Source: Paenibacillus bouchesdurhonensis (GTDB lineage Bacteria; Bacillota; Bacilli; Paenibacillales; Paenibacillaceae). Taken from it: 64,000 nt of DNA. Positions 8,517 to 16,645 of the stretch are shown one piece after another. How positions within the stretch are numbered: the first letter of the stretch is position 1; the number at the start of each line of letters is the position of its first letter. The notes below the pieces were generated by a model. The model was not told the DNA's origin and searched no databases. It was given only the letters and a program-made list of their open reading frames with translations. Made by a program: the position numbers and the translations under genes. Where the stretch lies: assembly GCF_900155685.1 (NCBI RefSeq), contig NZ_LT732548.1, positions 2,684,256-2,748,255 of the forward strand. Direction: 5' to 3'.

Positions 8517-8548
8517 ACCCCCATAAAACAAATAGTCATTTCGTATTA
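8517..8548 (+). promoter_or_regulatory. SigI-type promoter upstream of HD-GYP gene
   Basis: The sequence ACCCCCATAAAA is followed, 19 bases after the C-run, by CGTATTA. This is the third copy of the motif and lies just beyond the preceding terminator, so it probably drives the HD-GYP gene. Confidence 0.65.
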
Positions 8549-8597
8549 GATAGTTAGCGCCATTAGATATATAGATAAGTTGTAGGGAGGCAATATA

Positions 8598-9590
8598 TTG
8601 AGGCTAATTAAACTAACAGAGTATGATGATCAGACCATGCAACTGGCAAAGGCGATTTATGATGGGCAGGGCCGAATTCTTCTAGCTGCAAATCATACGA
8701 TTCATCCAAAAATCGTGGACAGATTGATTCGCATGGGAATTTCTCAGGTTGTCGTAGAGGATGCGGATTCTAAAGGAATTACTTTGGATGAGATGCTTGA
8801 CCCGCCAACCTGGCTGGATATTATTCATATTGTGAGGGAGGCATATGCCGCCGCTGGGAAGAAGCCCCTGCCCTTACGGCCTATTCTTAAAGGAGTAGAT
8901 CAGCTGATTGACGAGATTAAGCGTCGTCCCGTCATCGTGCTCATTCCGGCGACAACTATCGCGGAAGAGCTGCATCTGTCTGCCCATTGCGTAAATGTTG
9001 CGCTGTTATCTCTGCAGATCGCTAAGCAAATGGGTTATAACGAACTGCAACTAAGAGATTTGGCGGTTGGCTGTTTAATGCATGACATTGGCAAAGCCGT
9101 AACGGAAGATAAGCGTAAACACCCGGAGGCGGGATTTAATATTTTGCGTCAAATTCGTGAAATTAGTTTGTTATCCTCGCATGTCGCTTTTCAGCATCAT
9201 GAGAAATACGATGGAACTGGATATCCTAGAGCGATTTCCGGCAAAGATATTCACGAATATGCACAGATTTGCGCTACGGCCAATACGTATGAAAATGCGC
9301 TGTCACAAGAGAGAATGTCTCCCCATGAAGCCGTAGAAGTCATCATGGCTTTGAACGGCACGTCGTTCAAGACGGCAATCGTTGATGCGTTCGTGAAATC
9401 CATTGCTCCGTATCCGCCGGGTACGAAGGTCGTTCTAAGTAATGGTAAACAAGCCATTGTAACTAAAATTATCTCGCATATGCAGCGCCCCGTCGTTCGT
9501 ATTCTCGCTACCGAGCAGGAGGTTTCGCTGGCTGATCACCCTTCGCTGATGATTACGGGAGAGCTCTCTTTAAGCGCGGCTCCGTCTTAA
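8598..9590 (+). CDS. HD-GYP domain phosphodiesterase
   Basis: The 330-residue soluble protein has an N-terminal ~120-residue region of unknown fold and an HD-GYP domain with LMHDIGKA (metal-binding HD), KHPEAGFNILRQ and HHEKYDGTGYP (the GYP signature). Such domains hydrolyse cyclic di-GMP or related cyclic dinucleotides. All metal-ligand motifs are visible, so activity is plausible. A small beta-rich C-terminal segment follows. The start is TTG 8598 with AGGGAGG seven bases upstream. It is a single-gene unit with a SigI-type promoter, which would link envelope sensing to cyclic-dinucleotide turnover (inference). Confidence 0.85.
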   Translation: MRLIKLTEYDDQTMQLAKAIYDGQGRILLAANHTIHPKIVDRLIRMGISQVVVEDADSKGITLDEMLDPPTWLDIIHIVREAYAAAGKKPLPLRPILKGVDQLIDEIKRRPVIVLIPATTIAEELHLSAHCVNVALLSLQIAKQMGYNELQLRDLAVGCLMHDIGKAVTEDKRKHPEAGFNILRQIREISLLSSHVAFQHHEKYDGTGYPRAISGKDIHEYAQICATANTYENALSQERMSPHEAVEVIMALNGTSFKTAIVDAFVKSIAPYPPGTKVVLSNGKQAIVTKIISHMQRPVVRILATEQEVSLADHPSLMITGELSLSAAPS

Positions 9591-9678
9591 TAGACCGTTA
9601 CAGCTATAATAATGTGTCAAATACATGCCCACAGGAATACCTTAAATAGACGTTTACCTATTTAAGGAGGATATTGAC

Positions 9679-10215
9679 ATGATCGATCCAGTCCTGCAAT
9701 CTCCAGATCTTCGGCTGGCGGCTGATTCCAACCAGGTGCTTAACTATCGCCGCGATCCGCACAATTATATTACTCAAGTATTTGGCGCACAGCTTCCCGC
9801 GATAAAAACTGGCTTCTTCAATATTTATTTAACCAAAGGCATTATCGTCCAGCCGCATTGGCATACCAATGTCAACGAGATGGTATATGTTATTAGCGGA
9901 GAGGTGATTACTTCCGTTTTTGATCCATTTACTCAAAGGCTGATGACTTATTATTTGAAGCCGGGGCAGATTTCTCTGTTCCCTAAAGGCTGGTTTCACT
10001 GGATTATCGCGGAAAGCAAGCATGCGCATCTTCTAACGATTTTTGATCAGCCTACACCCGATATCGTATATGGCTCGGATTTTCTGCGTTCGGTTCCAAA
10101 GGAAGTGATGCAGCGGGCATATTGTGTAGATGAAGAGGATTATGCTAGAGCGGTAGCGCCGATCAGGGAGTCTGTCATTTTGGGGCCTCCGGTTTGGTGC
10201 GGCTGTGGCAGCTGA
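9679..10215 (+). CDS. Cupin-domain protein (oxalate decarboxylase/germin-like)
   Basis: The 178-residue protein is a single bicupin-type barrel half. The first cupin motif is visible as PHWHTNVNEMVYVISG (H-x-H plus Glu metal ligands) and the second as PKGWFHWIIA with its histidine. It resembles the germin/oxalate-decarboxylase group and spore-coat cupins, but it is too short for a two-domain oxalate decarboxylase, so the substrate is unknown. It ends in VWCGCGS, a Cys-containing tail. ATG 9679 follows AAGGAGG. Confidence 0.8.
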   Translation: MIDPVLQSPDLRLAADSNQVLNYRRDPHNYITQVFGAQLPAIKTGFFNIYLTKGIIVQPHWHTNVNEMVYVISGEVITSVFDPFTQRLMTYYLKPGQISLFPKGWFHWIIAESKHAHLLTIFDQPTPDIVYGSDFLRSVPKEVMQRAYCVDEEDYARAVAPIRESVILGPPVWCGCGS

Positions 10216-10310
10216 TTTTGAATACGATGGTTCTTCTTGCGAAGATGAACAAGTGGTATAATTACTTTGATTACATCGGATACGAAACCAATGTTAGAAG
10301 GAGTCGAATA

Positions 10311-10466
10311 ATGAGCAGCTATCCGCCAGCCATAGCAATTTTTCATCGAACCCTATTAAAACTGAAAGGCATCGTGGAAACCTTAGAGCCGGCGTTTCAA
10401 GTTATTGATAATCTGAATCGCTCGCTAGAGTTAGCCTTGAAGCTCGATCAGATACCCATAAAATGA
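10311..10466 (+). CDS. Small hypothetical protein, coupled to GIY-YIG gene
   Basis: The 51-residue helical protein (MSSYPPAIAIFHRTLLKLKG...) starts at ATG 10311 after GAAGGAG with seven-base spacing. Its stop overlaps the ATG of the GIY-YIG gene by four bases, a classic coupling arrangement. I do not recognise the family. The good ribosome site and coupling argue that it is real. Confidence 0.55.
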   Translation: MSSYPPAIAIFHRTLLKLKGIVETLEPAFQVIDNLNRSLELALKLDQIPIK

Positions 10467-11560
10467 AGGAAAAGATACAGGAATTACCGTCGTCTCCAGG
10501 AGTATACCTAATGAAGGATGCCCAGGGTGGAATCATATATGTGGGAAAATCCAAAAGTCTCAAAAAAAGAGTGCAATCCTATTTTTACAATAATAAGTCT
10601 CACTCCCCGAAGATTAAGAAGCTGGTACAGCATGTTAAAGACCTGGAGCATATCGTGACCGACACCGAATTTGAAGCCTTTATGCTGGAATGCAAGCTCA
10701 TTCAGGACATCAAGCCGATGTATAATCGGAAGATGAAAAATCCGCTAGGCTACACTTATATTGTATTACGACAAAAGGATGGCTTTCGTCGACTTGAAAT
10801 AACGAGCGCCTTGGAGGAGAACGGTACAGACAAGCCTATCTACTTTGGGCCCTATACAGCAGGCAGGAATACGGTTGAAAATGCGGTGCAGCGCATTCAG
10901 GAATGCTGCAGGATAGCATGCAGCATTCCTTTTACAGCCTTAGCCGCGAACACGCCCTGTTTGAACCATTCGCTCGGACTATGTCTGGGAAGGTGCCTCG
11001 GCGGAGAAGCGGCCCAGCGATATGACTCGATTATGGATCGATTCATCGGCCTGCTCAAAGGAACTGATCGGAGTCTGTGCGAAGAGATGGAGCGCTCCAT
11101 GCTGGAGGCAGCAGAGCAATTTGATTTTGAAAGTGCGGCGAAATATAGGGACTGTATCGAAGCGGCAAATCTGCTGCTAAATAAAAAGCAAGTGATTGAG
11201 TTCACCGCGGGGAACCATAGCATCGTCGTCTATGAATACTTAGACCGAGATACAATTAAGCTGTTTCTGATTAAGCGAAACGAAGTACTGTATAGCGAAA
11301 AATATGGTCTGGCATTAAACTCAGAGATTGAGGCACTGCCCGCGAGAGCTAAAGATTTGATTCTAAGCTATTTTCATAGAGAAAAGAACGGACAAAACGT
11401 TGCCGATGTTGCCAGAGATGAAATCGATGCGGCACAAATTATTTACAGCTATCTGCAGAGCAGTGCTTGCCATCATCTGCTTATACCTGAGAAGTGGATG
11501 GAAGCGAAAGGACATCATGAGATGGAGGGCGCGCTGCGGGAGTTTTTAAGCTTGGGTTAG
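10463..11560 (+). CDS. UvrC-like GIY-YIG nuclease without C-terminal nuclease half
   Basis: The 365-residue protein matches the N-terminal half of UvrC: a GIY-YIG nuclease domain (LPSSPGVYLMKDAQGGIIYVGKSKSLKKRV), a conserved mid region with cysteines (CCRIACSI...CLNHSLGLCLGRC) and a UVR-like helical hairpin (EEMERSMLEAAEQFDFESAAKYRDCIEA). UvrC is about 600 residues and has an RNase H-like nuclease and helix-hairpin-helix pair at its C-terminus; both are absent here. It recalls E. coli Cho, an auxiliary excision nuclease, but keeps the UVR hairpin. Possibly makes 3' incisions at bulky lesions (inference). It is co-transcribed with the 51-residue gene. Confidence 0.8.
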   Translation: MKEKIQELPSSPGVYLMKDAQGGIIYVGKSKSLKKRVQSYFYNNKSHSPKIKKLVQHVKDLEHIVTDTEFEAFMLECKLIQDIKPMYNRKMKNPLGYTYIVLRQKDGFRRLEITSALEENGTDKPIYFGPYTAGRNTVENAVQRIQECCRIACSIPFTALAANTPCLNHSLGLCLGRCLGGEAAQRYDSIMDRFIGLLKGTDRSLCEEMERSMLEAAEQFDFESAAKYRDCIEAANLLLNKKQVIEFTAGNHSIVVYEYLDRDTIKLFLIKRNEVLYSEKYGLALNSEIEALPARAKDLILSYFHREKNGQNVADVARDEIDAAQIIYSYLQSSACHHLLIPEKWMEAKGHHEMEGALREFLSLG

Positions 11561-11590
11561 GGGGCTCGAATTGTGCAGAGCCCTCTTTCT
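11559..11590 (+). terminator. Terminator overlapping the GIY-YIG stop codon
   Basis: AGGGGGCTC pairs with GAGCCCTCT around a ten-base loop, followed by TTCT. The U-run is weak, so efficiency is uncertain. Confidence 0.55.
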
Positions 11591-12044
11591 AATGTTCCGC
11601 ATTCCCGCATTCAAGAATAGTTGAATCCGAACGCTTCTTTTACGGTTGTCAACAACTCATAAAAGAGGTGTTTTTTGCGCTGATCGTCCAGCATCTCTTA
11701 TTTTGTCACAAAATTGACAAAAATGGTATTTTAATATAATATATAACAAACCCATAATATTCCATTTATTTCATCGTTTCTATATCCAACAATTATCGCA
11801 CTAATCATCGATTTCGCTGGTTCTTATCTCTGTCATCAATTCCTGAACTAGTCTTCTAGGAATTCGACTTCTCTCTTCAGGATTTGATAATAACCATGAA
11901 GAAAGGAGGAAGGCCGCTTATTGCAGTTGATCGTCGCATTGTTCAACAATAATTTACTAGGAAGAGGTGATTATACAAGCTAGTAGCATCATAGAGTTGC
12001 TCGTAAAACAATCTGACCCTATTCAAAATAAGGAGGATGATGGA
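11591..12044 (+). promoter_or_regulatory. Long leader region of the chitin-active monooxygenase gene
   Basis: No gene is supported in this 450-base stretch. A possible promoter is TTGACA at 11714-11719 with TATAAT at 11735-11740, but the 15-base spacing is short. That would leave a transcript leader of about 300 bases before ATG 12045, unusually long; I see no known riboswitch in it. Confidence 0.35.
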
Positions 12045-12878
12045 ATGACAGCTCAGGTTATGATGGATCGTAAATATTCGAAAGTAAAAATGTTTTTGGT
12101 AACGGCGGGTACTCTACTCGTTATACTGGCTTGTTCGGCGATATTTGCTGACAGCGCTTCCGCGCATGGGCATGTGATCGACAGCCGCGCCGATCTTTGC
12201 GCCAGAGGGGAGAATGTCAACTGCGGCAGAGTCATCTATGAGCCGTTTAGTGTAGAGGGACGCGGGGATTTCCCTGAGTTCGGCGTGCCTGACGGACAAA
12301 TCGCCAGTGCCGGCATATTCACGGAGTTAGACGAGCAGACATCTACTCGGTGGAAAAAAGTAAATTTGACAGGTGGAGAGTATACGTTCCACTGGGAAAT
12401 TGTCGCTAACCATAGCACGAATACTTGGGATTATTATATTACAAAGAAAGGCTGGGATCCGAATACGCCGCTTAAGCGGGCCGATCTAGAGCTGTTCTGC
12501 AGATATATTGATGACGGAGCTATCCCACCGGATGATGTATATCATGATTGTTACATTCCGAATGATCGTGAAGGCTATTATGTAATTGTTGCTGTTTGGG
12601 ATATCGATGATACGCCTAACGCTTTCTATCAAGTCATTGATGCCAACTTGAGTATTAATCCGTCCGCGCCTACGACTCCGGAGCCTGGCTTCCCCGGTGA
12701 TCCGAACCGTTTCGGAGAATACTTGATCTGGAATGCCATCCGCATCTACGATACAGGGGATATTGTCATTCATAACGGACAGTTCTGGGAAGCCCTGTGG
12801 TGGACGCAAAATCAGGAACCCGGAACGACAGGCCAGTGGGGGCCATGGAAGTTGATCGGCGACGCTCCGCCTCAGTAA
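12045..12878 (+). CDS. Secreted AA10 lytic polysaccharide monooxygenase with CBM5/12
   Basis: The 277-residue protein starts at ATG 12045 after AAGGAGG. A signal peptide ends in ADSASA, so the mature protein begins with His41 (HGHVIDSRA), which forms the copper histidine brace of AA10 enzymes. The second brace histidine is probably in FHWEIVANHSTNTWDYYITK, and an axial aromatic lies near NAFYQVID. A Pro-rich linker (PSAPTTPEPGFP) leads to a chitin-binding CBM5/12-like module (YLIWNAIRIYDTGDIVIHNG...WGPWKLIG). It oxidatively cuts crystalline chitin or related polymers outside the cell. It is a single-gene unit with a strong downstream terminator. Confidence 0.93.
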   Translation: MTAQVMMDRKYSKVKMFLVTAGTLLVILACSAIFADSASAHGHVIDSRADLCARGENVNCGRVIYEPFSVEGRGDFPEFGVPDGQIASAGIFTELDEQTSTRWKKVNLTGGEYTFHWEIVANHSTNTWDYYITKKGWDPNTPLKRADLELFCRYIDDGAIPPDDVYHDCYIPNDREGYYVIVAVWDIDDTPNAFYQVIDANLSINPSAPTTPEPGFPGDPNRFGEYLIWNAIRIYDTGDIVIHNGQFWEALWWTQNQEPGTTGQWGPWKLIGDAPPQ

Positions 12879-12935
12879 GGCTTCTAAACGCAAATCCTGC
12901 ATAATAACTAGTTTATAGGATGTTCTTAAACAAAG

Positions 12936-12970
12936 AGGTGTCCAAATGATTGTAATTTGGACACCTTTTT
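12936..12970 (+). terminator. Strong Rho-independent terminator after AA10 gene
   Basis: AGGTGTCCAAAT and ATTTGGACACCT form a perfect 12-bp stem with a seven-base loop, followed by TTTTT. Confidence 0.9.
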
Positions 12971-13026
12971 AAATTCGGCCTATATAATCGAACGCATGTC
13001 GTGAAATTTTTTATATTATAAAAGCC

Positions 13027-13055
13027 TTGATTTTCAAAGATCACTGTGCTATTAT
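13027..13055 (+). promoter_or_regulatory. SigA promoter of the cold-shock gene, long leader
   Basis: TTGATT (13027) and TATTAT (13050) are 17 bases apart, with an extended TGC before the -10. The inferred start leaves about 125 bases of untranslated leader before ATG 13187, typical of cold-shock mRNAs whose leader controls translation. Confidence 0.65.
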
Positions 13056-13186
13056 TAGAAGTGTCGAAATTGAAACGAATTCACATGTTGAAGAGAGTCT
13101 CATTTTATGATGGAACTTTGCTCAATGTGTGAATTTTTTTGTTTGTGGGAAAATGATCATATTAAATCATATTTGGAGGTAATGAC

Positions 13187-13390
13187 ATGCAAACAGGTAC
13201 AGTTAAATGGTTTAACGCAGAGAAAGGCTTTGGCTTTATCGAAATCGAGGACGGAAATGACGTATTCGTTCATTTCAGCGCGATCGAGGGCGAAGGCTTC
13301 AAAACTTTGGACGAAGGTCAACGCGTTCAGTTCAACGTGACCCAAGGCAACCGCGGCCCTCAAGCCGAGAACGTAACTAAAATTTATTAA
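13187..13390 (+). CDS. Cold-shock protein (CspA/CspB family)
   Basis: The 67-residue protein is a complete cold-shock domain: [20 protein letters not shown] carries RNP1 (KGFGFIE) and [18 protein letters not shown] carries RNP2 (VFVHF). These OB-fold proteins bind single-stranded RNA and DNA and melt mRNA structure in the cold. ATG 13187 follows TTGGAGGTAATGAC. It is monocistronic between its own promoter and a strong terminator. Confidence 0.95.
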   Translation: MQTGTVKWFNAEKGFGFIEIEDGNDVFVHFSAIEGEGFKTLDEGQRVQFNVTQGNRGPQAENVTKIY

Positions 13391-13402
13391 TTCCAAGACA
13401 AG

Positions 13403-13434
13403 GCTGCCCCTGCATATTTAAAGGGGCAGCTTTT
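13403..13434 (+). terminator. Terminator after cold-shock gene
   Basis: GCTGCCCCT pairs perfectly with AGGGGCAGC, followed by TTTTCTTCTT. Confidence 0.85.
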
Positions 13435-13477
13435 CTTCTTTGAAGCGGAGCAGACCTATCTCTAAAATTCATAAGAA

Positions 13478-13807
13478 ATGGGGAATGCATTAGTGAAAGT
13501 TAACTTGATTTTTACGAACAAAGGGCAAGTTGCGATTGATAATTTCGAGAATGACGAGTTGATTGAAATATTTACAAGATACATGAGAACATTAACGAAA
13601 CAATTTGCCATTGAAACCACTGTGCCAATGGAAGTCAATAAGAACATTATTGATGAAGGCGTTCTGCGAGTATCCTTGGCTAGCGTTAACTGTGACGTAA
13701 ATATGTTCTTTAAGGAACTCGGGAAAGATATTAAGGTTCCTTTGAGGAAGAGGCTCAATAAAGACGGGAAACTGGACAACGTATTTAAAATAGAAGTGAT
13801 GGAATAA
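13478..13807 (+). CDS. Hypothetical protein, 109 residues
   Basis: I do not recognise this small soluble alpha/beta protein. It is rich in Asn, Lys and Glu with no signal peptide or membrane helix, and has no obvious catalytic motif. The start is uncertain: ATG 13478 has no good ribosome site, and GTG 13493 with ATGGGGAATG upstream is an alternative. A good terminator follows, so it is probably a genuine single gene. Confidence 0.55.
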   Translation: MGNALVKVNLIFTNKGQVAIDNFENDELIEIFTRYMRTLTKQFAIETTVPMEVNKNIIDEGVLRVSLASVNCDVNMFFKELGKDIKVPLRKRLNKDGKLDNVFKIEVME

Positions 13808-13812
13808 CCGGA

Positions 13813-13844
13813 AAAAACCACTTATGATGCAAGTGGTTTTTTTT
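13813..13844 (+). terminator. Terminator after the 109-residue gene
   Basis: AAACCACTT pairs with AAGTGGTTT around ATGATGC, followed by a run of T. Confidence 0.85.
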
Positions 13845-13944
13845 GTGCTCGGGGATTTCCATAAACAGGAAACATACATCTTGGCGCTTTAGGAAATAAT
13901 TGTGATGAACTAGAGCCATTTATACACACAGAGAAGGTGACCGT

Positions 13945-14208
13945 ATGGAATTACATCACAATAGCAGCACCTATAAGCCTGGAGATATCGTCTACGTTTT
14001 TTACCGTAATCCGCATACCCAGGATGTAGCTCATATTCAGCAGGCAGCCGTTGTAAACAACCCGGAAAATCCGCAGGAACTGGCGATGTTCCTTTATGAA
14101 ACGTATTATCCGCTGTCCCATGAAATGGCGGTGTATACGACCAAGGAAGAGGCCGAACAAGCCTACCAGTATTATTTCGGAACGGCGTTTGACGGGAGCT
14201 TCGAATGA
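13945..14208 (+). CDS. splA: SplA-domain regulator of spore photoproduct lyase
   Basis: The 87-residue protein matches SplA: a small beta-rich start (YKPGDIVYVFYRNPHTQDVAHIQQAAVV) and an acidic helical end. SplA is a small, TRAP-like regulator of the spl operon in Bacillus. The start is ATG 13945 after GAGAAGGTGACC. Its stop overlaps the ATG of splB by four bases, confirming the classical splAB order. Confidence 0.88.
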   Translation: MELHHNSSTYKPGDIVYVFYRNPHTQDVAHIQQAAVVNNPENPQELAMFLYETYYPLSHEMAVYTTKEEAEQAYQYYFGTAFDGSFE

Positions 14209-15233
14209 TTAGCGCATTTACACCGAAGCTGGTCTATTTTGAACCGGGTGCTTTGGAATATCCATTGGGAAAAGAGCTGTACGACAAATTTTCAAAAATG
14301 GATCTCGAAATCCGCTACACCACTTCGCATAACCAAGTCAGGAATCTGCCTGGAGACAATGACTTTCAAAGATACCGGGTGGCCAAGTCTACGCTAGTTG
14401 TCGGCATACGAAAAACATTGAAATTCGATACGTCCAAACCTTCCGCGGAGTATGCGATTCCCTTTGCGACGGGCTGTATGGGGCACTGCCATTATTGTTA
14501 TTTGCAGACAACGATGGGGAGCAAGCCCTATATTCGTACGTATGTCAACGTGGAGGAAATATTGGAAGCAGCGGATAAATACATAGAGGAACGGTCGCCC
14601 GAGCCGACCCGATTCGAGGCCTCATGTACTTCGGATATTGTGGGGATTGATCATCTTACGCATACGTTAAAAAGAGCCATTGAGCATTTCGGTCAATCCG
14701 AATTCGGAAAACTAAGGTTTGTTACGAAATTTCACCACGTGGATCACCTGCTTGACGCTAAGCATAATGGCAAAACGCGATTTCGCTTCAGCGTGAATGC
14801 CGACTATGTCATTCGGAATTTTGAACCGGGGACTTCGCCTTTAGCCCAGCGAATCGAGGCGGCTGGCAAGGTGGCAAGAGCCGGATACCCTCTAGGATTT
14901 ATCGTAGCTCCCATTTATCTGCATGAAGGGTGGGAGGAGGGATATTATCATCTGTTTGAGCGTCTGGATGCTGAACTTCCGGAGGATGTACGGGAGGACA
15001 TTACGTTTGAATTCATTCAGCATCGGTTTACCAAGCCGGCAAAGCGGGTAATTGAGAAAAATTATCCGATGACCAAGCTGGAATTGGACGAGGAGAAGCG
15101 AAGATACAAATGGGGAAAATATGGTATTGGAAAATATATTTATCCTAAAGAAGAGGAAGAGGATTTAAAAAGTCATCTATACGGCTATATGGAAAAATTT
15201 TTTCCTAAGGCTAAGCTGGAGTATTTCACCTGA
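14205..15233 (+). CDS. splB: Spore photoproduct lyase (radical SAM)
   Basis: The 342-residue enzyme reverses the 5-thyminyl-5,6-dihydrothymine lesion formed by UV in spore DNA. The radical-SAM cluster motif is GCMGHCHYCY (Cys91, Cys95, Cys98, CxxxCxxC), and the hydrogen-donor cysteine is seen in FEASCTSDIVGID (Cys141). The length is that of the family. Translation is coupled to splA. In Bacillus the operon is made in the forespore under sigma-G; I could not find a convincing sigma-G promoter here. Confidence 0.95.
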   Translation: MISAFTPKLVYFEPGALEYPLGKELYDKFSKMDLEIRYTTSHNQVRNLPGDNDFQRYRVAKSTLVVGIRKTLKFDTSKPSAEYAIPFATGCMGHCHYCYLQTTMGSKPYIRTYVNVEEILEAADKYIEERSPEPTRFEASCTSDIVGIDHLTHTLKRAIEHFGQSEFGKLRFVTKFHHVDHLLDAKHNGKTRFRFSVNADYVIRNFEPGTSPLAQRIEAAGKVARAGYPLGFIVAPIYLHEGWEEGYYHLFERLDAELPEDVREDITFEFIQHRFTKPAKRVIEKNYPMTKLELDEEKRRYKWGKYGIGKYIYPKEEEEDLKSHLYGYMEKFFPKAKLEYFT

Positions 15234-15317
15234 TTGAACGGATTATGACTTTTGTGATATTTTCCATAGCATCATGCTTCCTATTTTGTTATTCCTACTA
15301 TAGGAGGTGGATTACGC

Positions 15318-15494
15318 ATGAAAGTCAGTTATCCCATAAAAGATGCAGCTGAATTAAAAGAAATCAAAGAGTCCCTTAAGCCCTTTGGCGGTCGTTGCGC
15401 CAAAATTGTGGAAGGAACCCTGGAGTATCAAATCAAAGACGAGAACGAGAGCGCAGCATATGAGGCCTTGAAGAATAAAGGGTATATCGAGTAA
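15318..15494 (+). CDS. Small hypothetical protein, 58 residues
   Basis: ATG 15318 follows TAGGAGGTGG with eight-base spacing, and the 58-codon frame (MKVSYPIKDAAELKEIKESL..., ending KNKGYIE) stops at the foot of a terminator. The protein is a compact charged alpha/beta peptide with one cysteine and no membrane segment. Family not recognised; ribosome site and terminator support reality. Confidence 0.6.
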   Translation: MKVSYPIKDAAELKEIKESLKPFGGRCAKIVEGTLEYQIKDENESAAYEALKNKGYIE

Positions 15495-15521
15495 AAGTCA
15501 GGAGCGATCCTGACTTTTTCT
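15494..15521 (+). terminator. Terminator, probably bidirectional
   Basis: AAAGTCAGGA and TCCTGACTTT form a perfect 10-bp stem with loop GCGA, then TTTTTC; A residues flank the other side, so it can also end the convergent AraC-type gene. The same stem recurs at 17829-17853. Confidence 0.8.
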
Positions 15522-15535
15522 TATGCTTTATTACA

Positions 15536-16408
15536 TTATTTTTTCAAGACGGGAATCCATATCTCGCTTTTAAAAGTGGGTGAACTGACATCTTTACTCT
15601 CATTCCAGAGGATTTCCGGCCCTGCCGTCTGCTCATAGTTGGAGGATGGGAACCATTCAGCGTAAATGCGTCCCCATACATTTTGCAGCGTATCCGGAAA
15701 CGGCCCAACCGCTTCGAATACCGCCCATGCTTGGGCCGGGACATCAAGCCTTGCCAGATGATCCGGGCAATCTTTAGTAGTAGCTACACCGATATAATGA
15801 TCCAGCTCTCCTCTTTCCTCCATTCTTCCCTCGGAAAAGTTCGTCGATGCACTAAGCAGTCCTCTTGGTTCTACATTAGAAAGTGACTTAAGTTCCTGGA
15901 TCGATTCTTCGTTCAAGCTGGCCCACATCGCAGCGATTTCCGGATTAACACCATGGAAAATAATCGGGACACGTTTCATTAGGCCGACAATGCAAAAAGC
16001 TTGCTTCTCCTCTATTCGGTAGTTCATTTCGCTTCCTCCTTGAATAGATAATTGGAAGGTCATCCGCGGATACGCTTTAAGGGAATGGCCGTTATGCTTC
16101 GCTTCGGACGGCGTGATGCCATGCAGGCATTGAAAAGCGCGGGCAAAAGCATCCGGTGAGCTATAACCATATTTCAAGGCGATATCAATGACTTTGGCAG
16201 GGCTGTCTTTAAGTTCGAAAGCTGCGGCCGTAAGCCGTCTGCGGCGGATGTACTCCGATAACGGAACACCTGCAAGGAAAGAGAACATTCTTTTGAAATG
16301 ATATTCTGAACAAGCAGCCAGCCTTGCAACTTCTTTATAGTCGATAGTGCTTGTAAGATTAACTTCAATATACCCCATTGCTTCATTCATGTTCTTAAGC
16401 AAATCCAC
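15536..16408 (-). CDS. AraC-family regulator with GyrI-like effector domain
   Basis: The 290-residue protein has an N-terminal AraC double helix-turn-helix ([20 protein letters not shown]...[15 protein letters not shown] and [21 protein letters not shown]) and a C-terminal GyrI/Rob-like ligand-binding domain from about residue 130 ([19 protein letters not shown]...). This order is that of multidrug-responsive or transport-linked regulators. It is transcribed divergently from the glycosyltransferase gene, which may be its target (inference from position). ATG lies at 16408, with GGAGGTCACCCGCG upstream on the minus strand. Confidence 0.9.
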   Translation of the reverse strand: MDLLKNMNEAMGYIEVNLTSTIDYKEVARLAACSEYHFKRMFSFLAGVPLSEYIRRRRLTAAAFELKDSPAKVIDIALKYGYSSPDAFARAFQCLHGITPSEAKHNGHSLKAYPRMTFQLSIQGGSEMNYRIEEKQAFCIVGLMKRVPIIFHGVNPEIAAMWASLNEESIQELKSLSNVEPRGLLSASTNFSEGRMEERGELDHYIGVATTKDCPDHLARLDVPAQAWAVFEAVGPFPDTLQNVWGRIYAEWFPSSNYEQTAGPEILWNESKDVSSPTFKSEIWIPVLKK

Positions 16409-16645
16409 GCGGGTGACCTCCTTTATCTACACTATAGCAGCAGCAATATGCTCTTTTCCCGACATTTCGTGCACAGCTTTGCAGGATGACTCCGTAGAGA
16501 AAACATAATTTAGAACCTGGGATGATGTAAGAAGTTGAAAATGAAAAAACCAATCAAAGGTAATTTTGAAGTAAAAACCCAACCTCTCCCGCATACAATC
16601 TGTATATAGAGATAAAAGCTATTTTGGAGAGGAGAAGGATCAGAA

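Noticed and set aside
13880..13944. Sigma-G promoter of splAB
   Set aside because: Near matches exist, but no pair with correct spacing was convincing.
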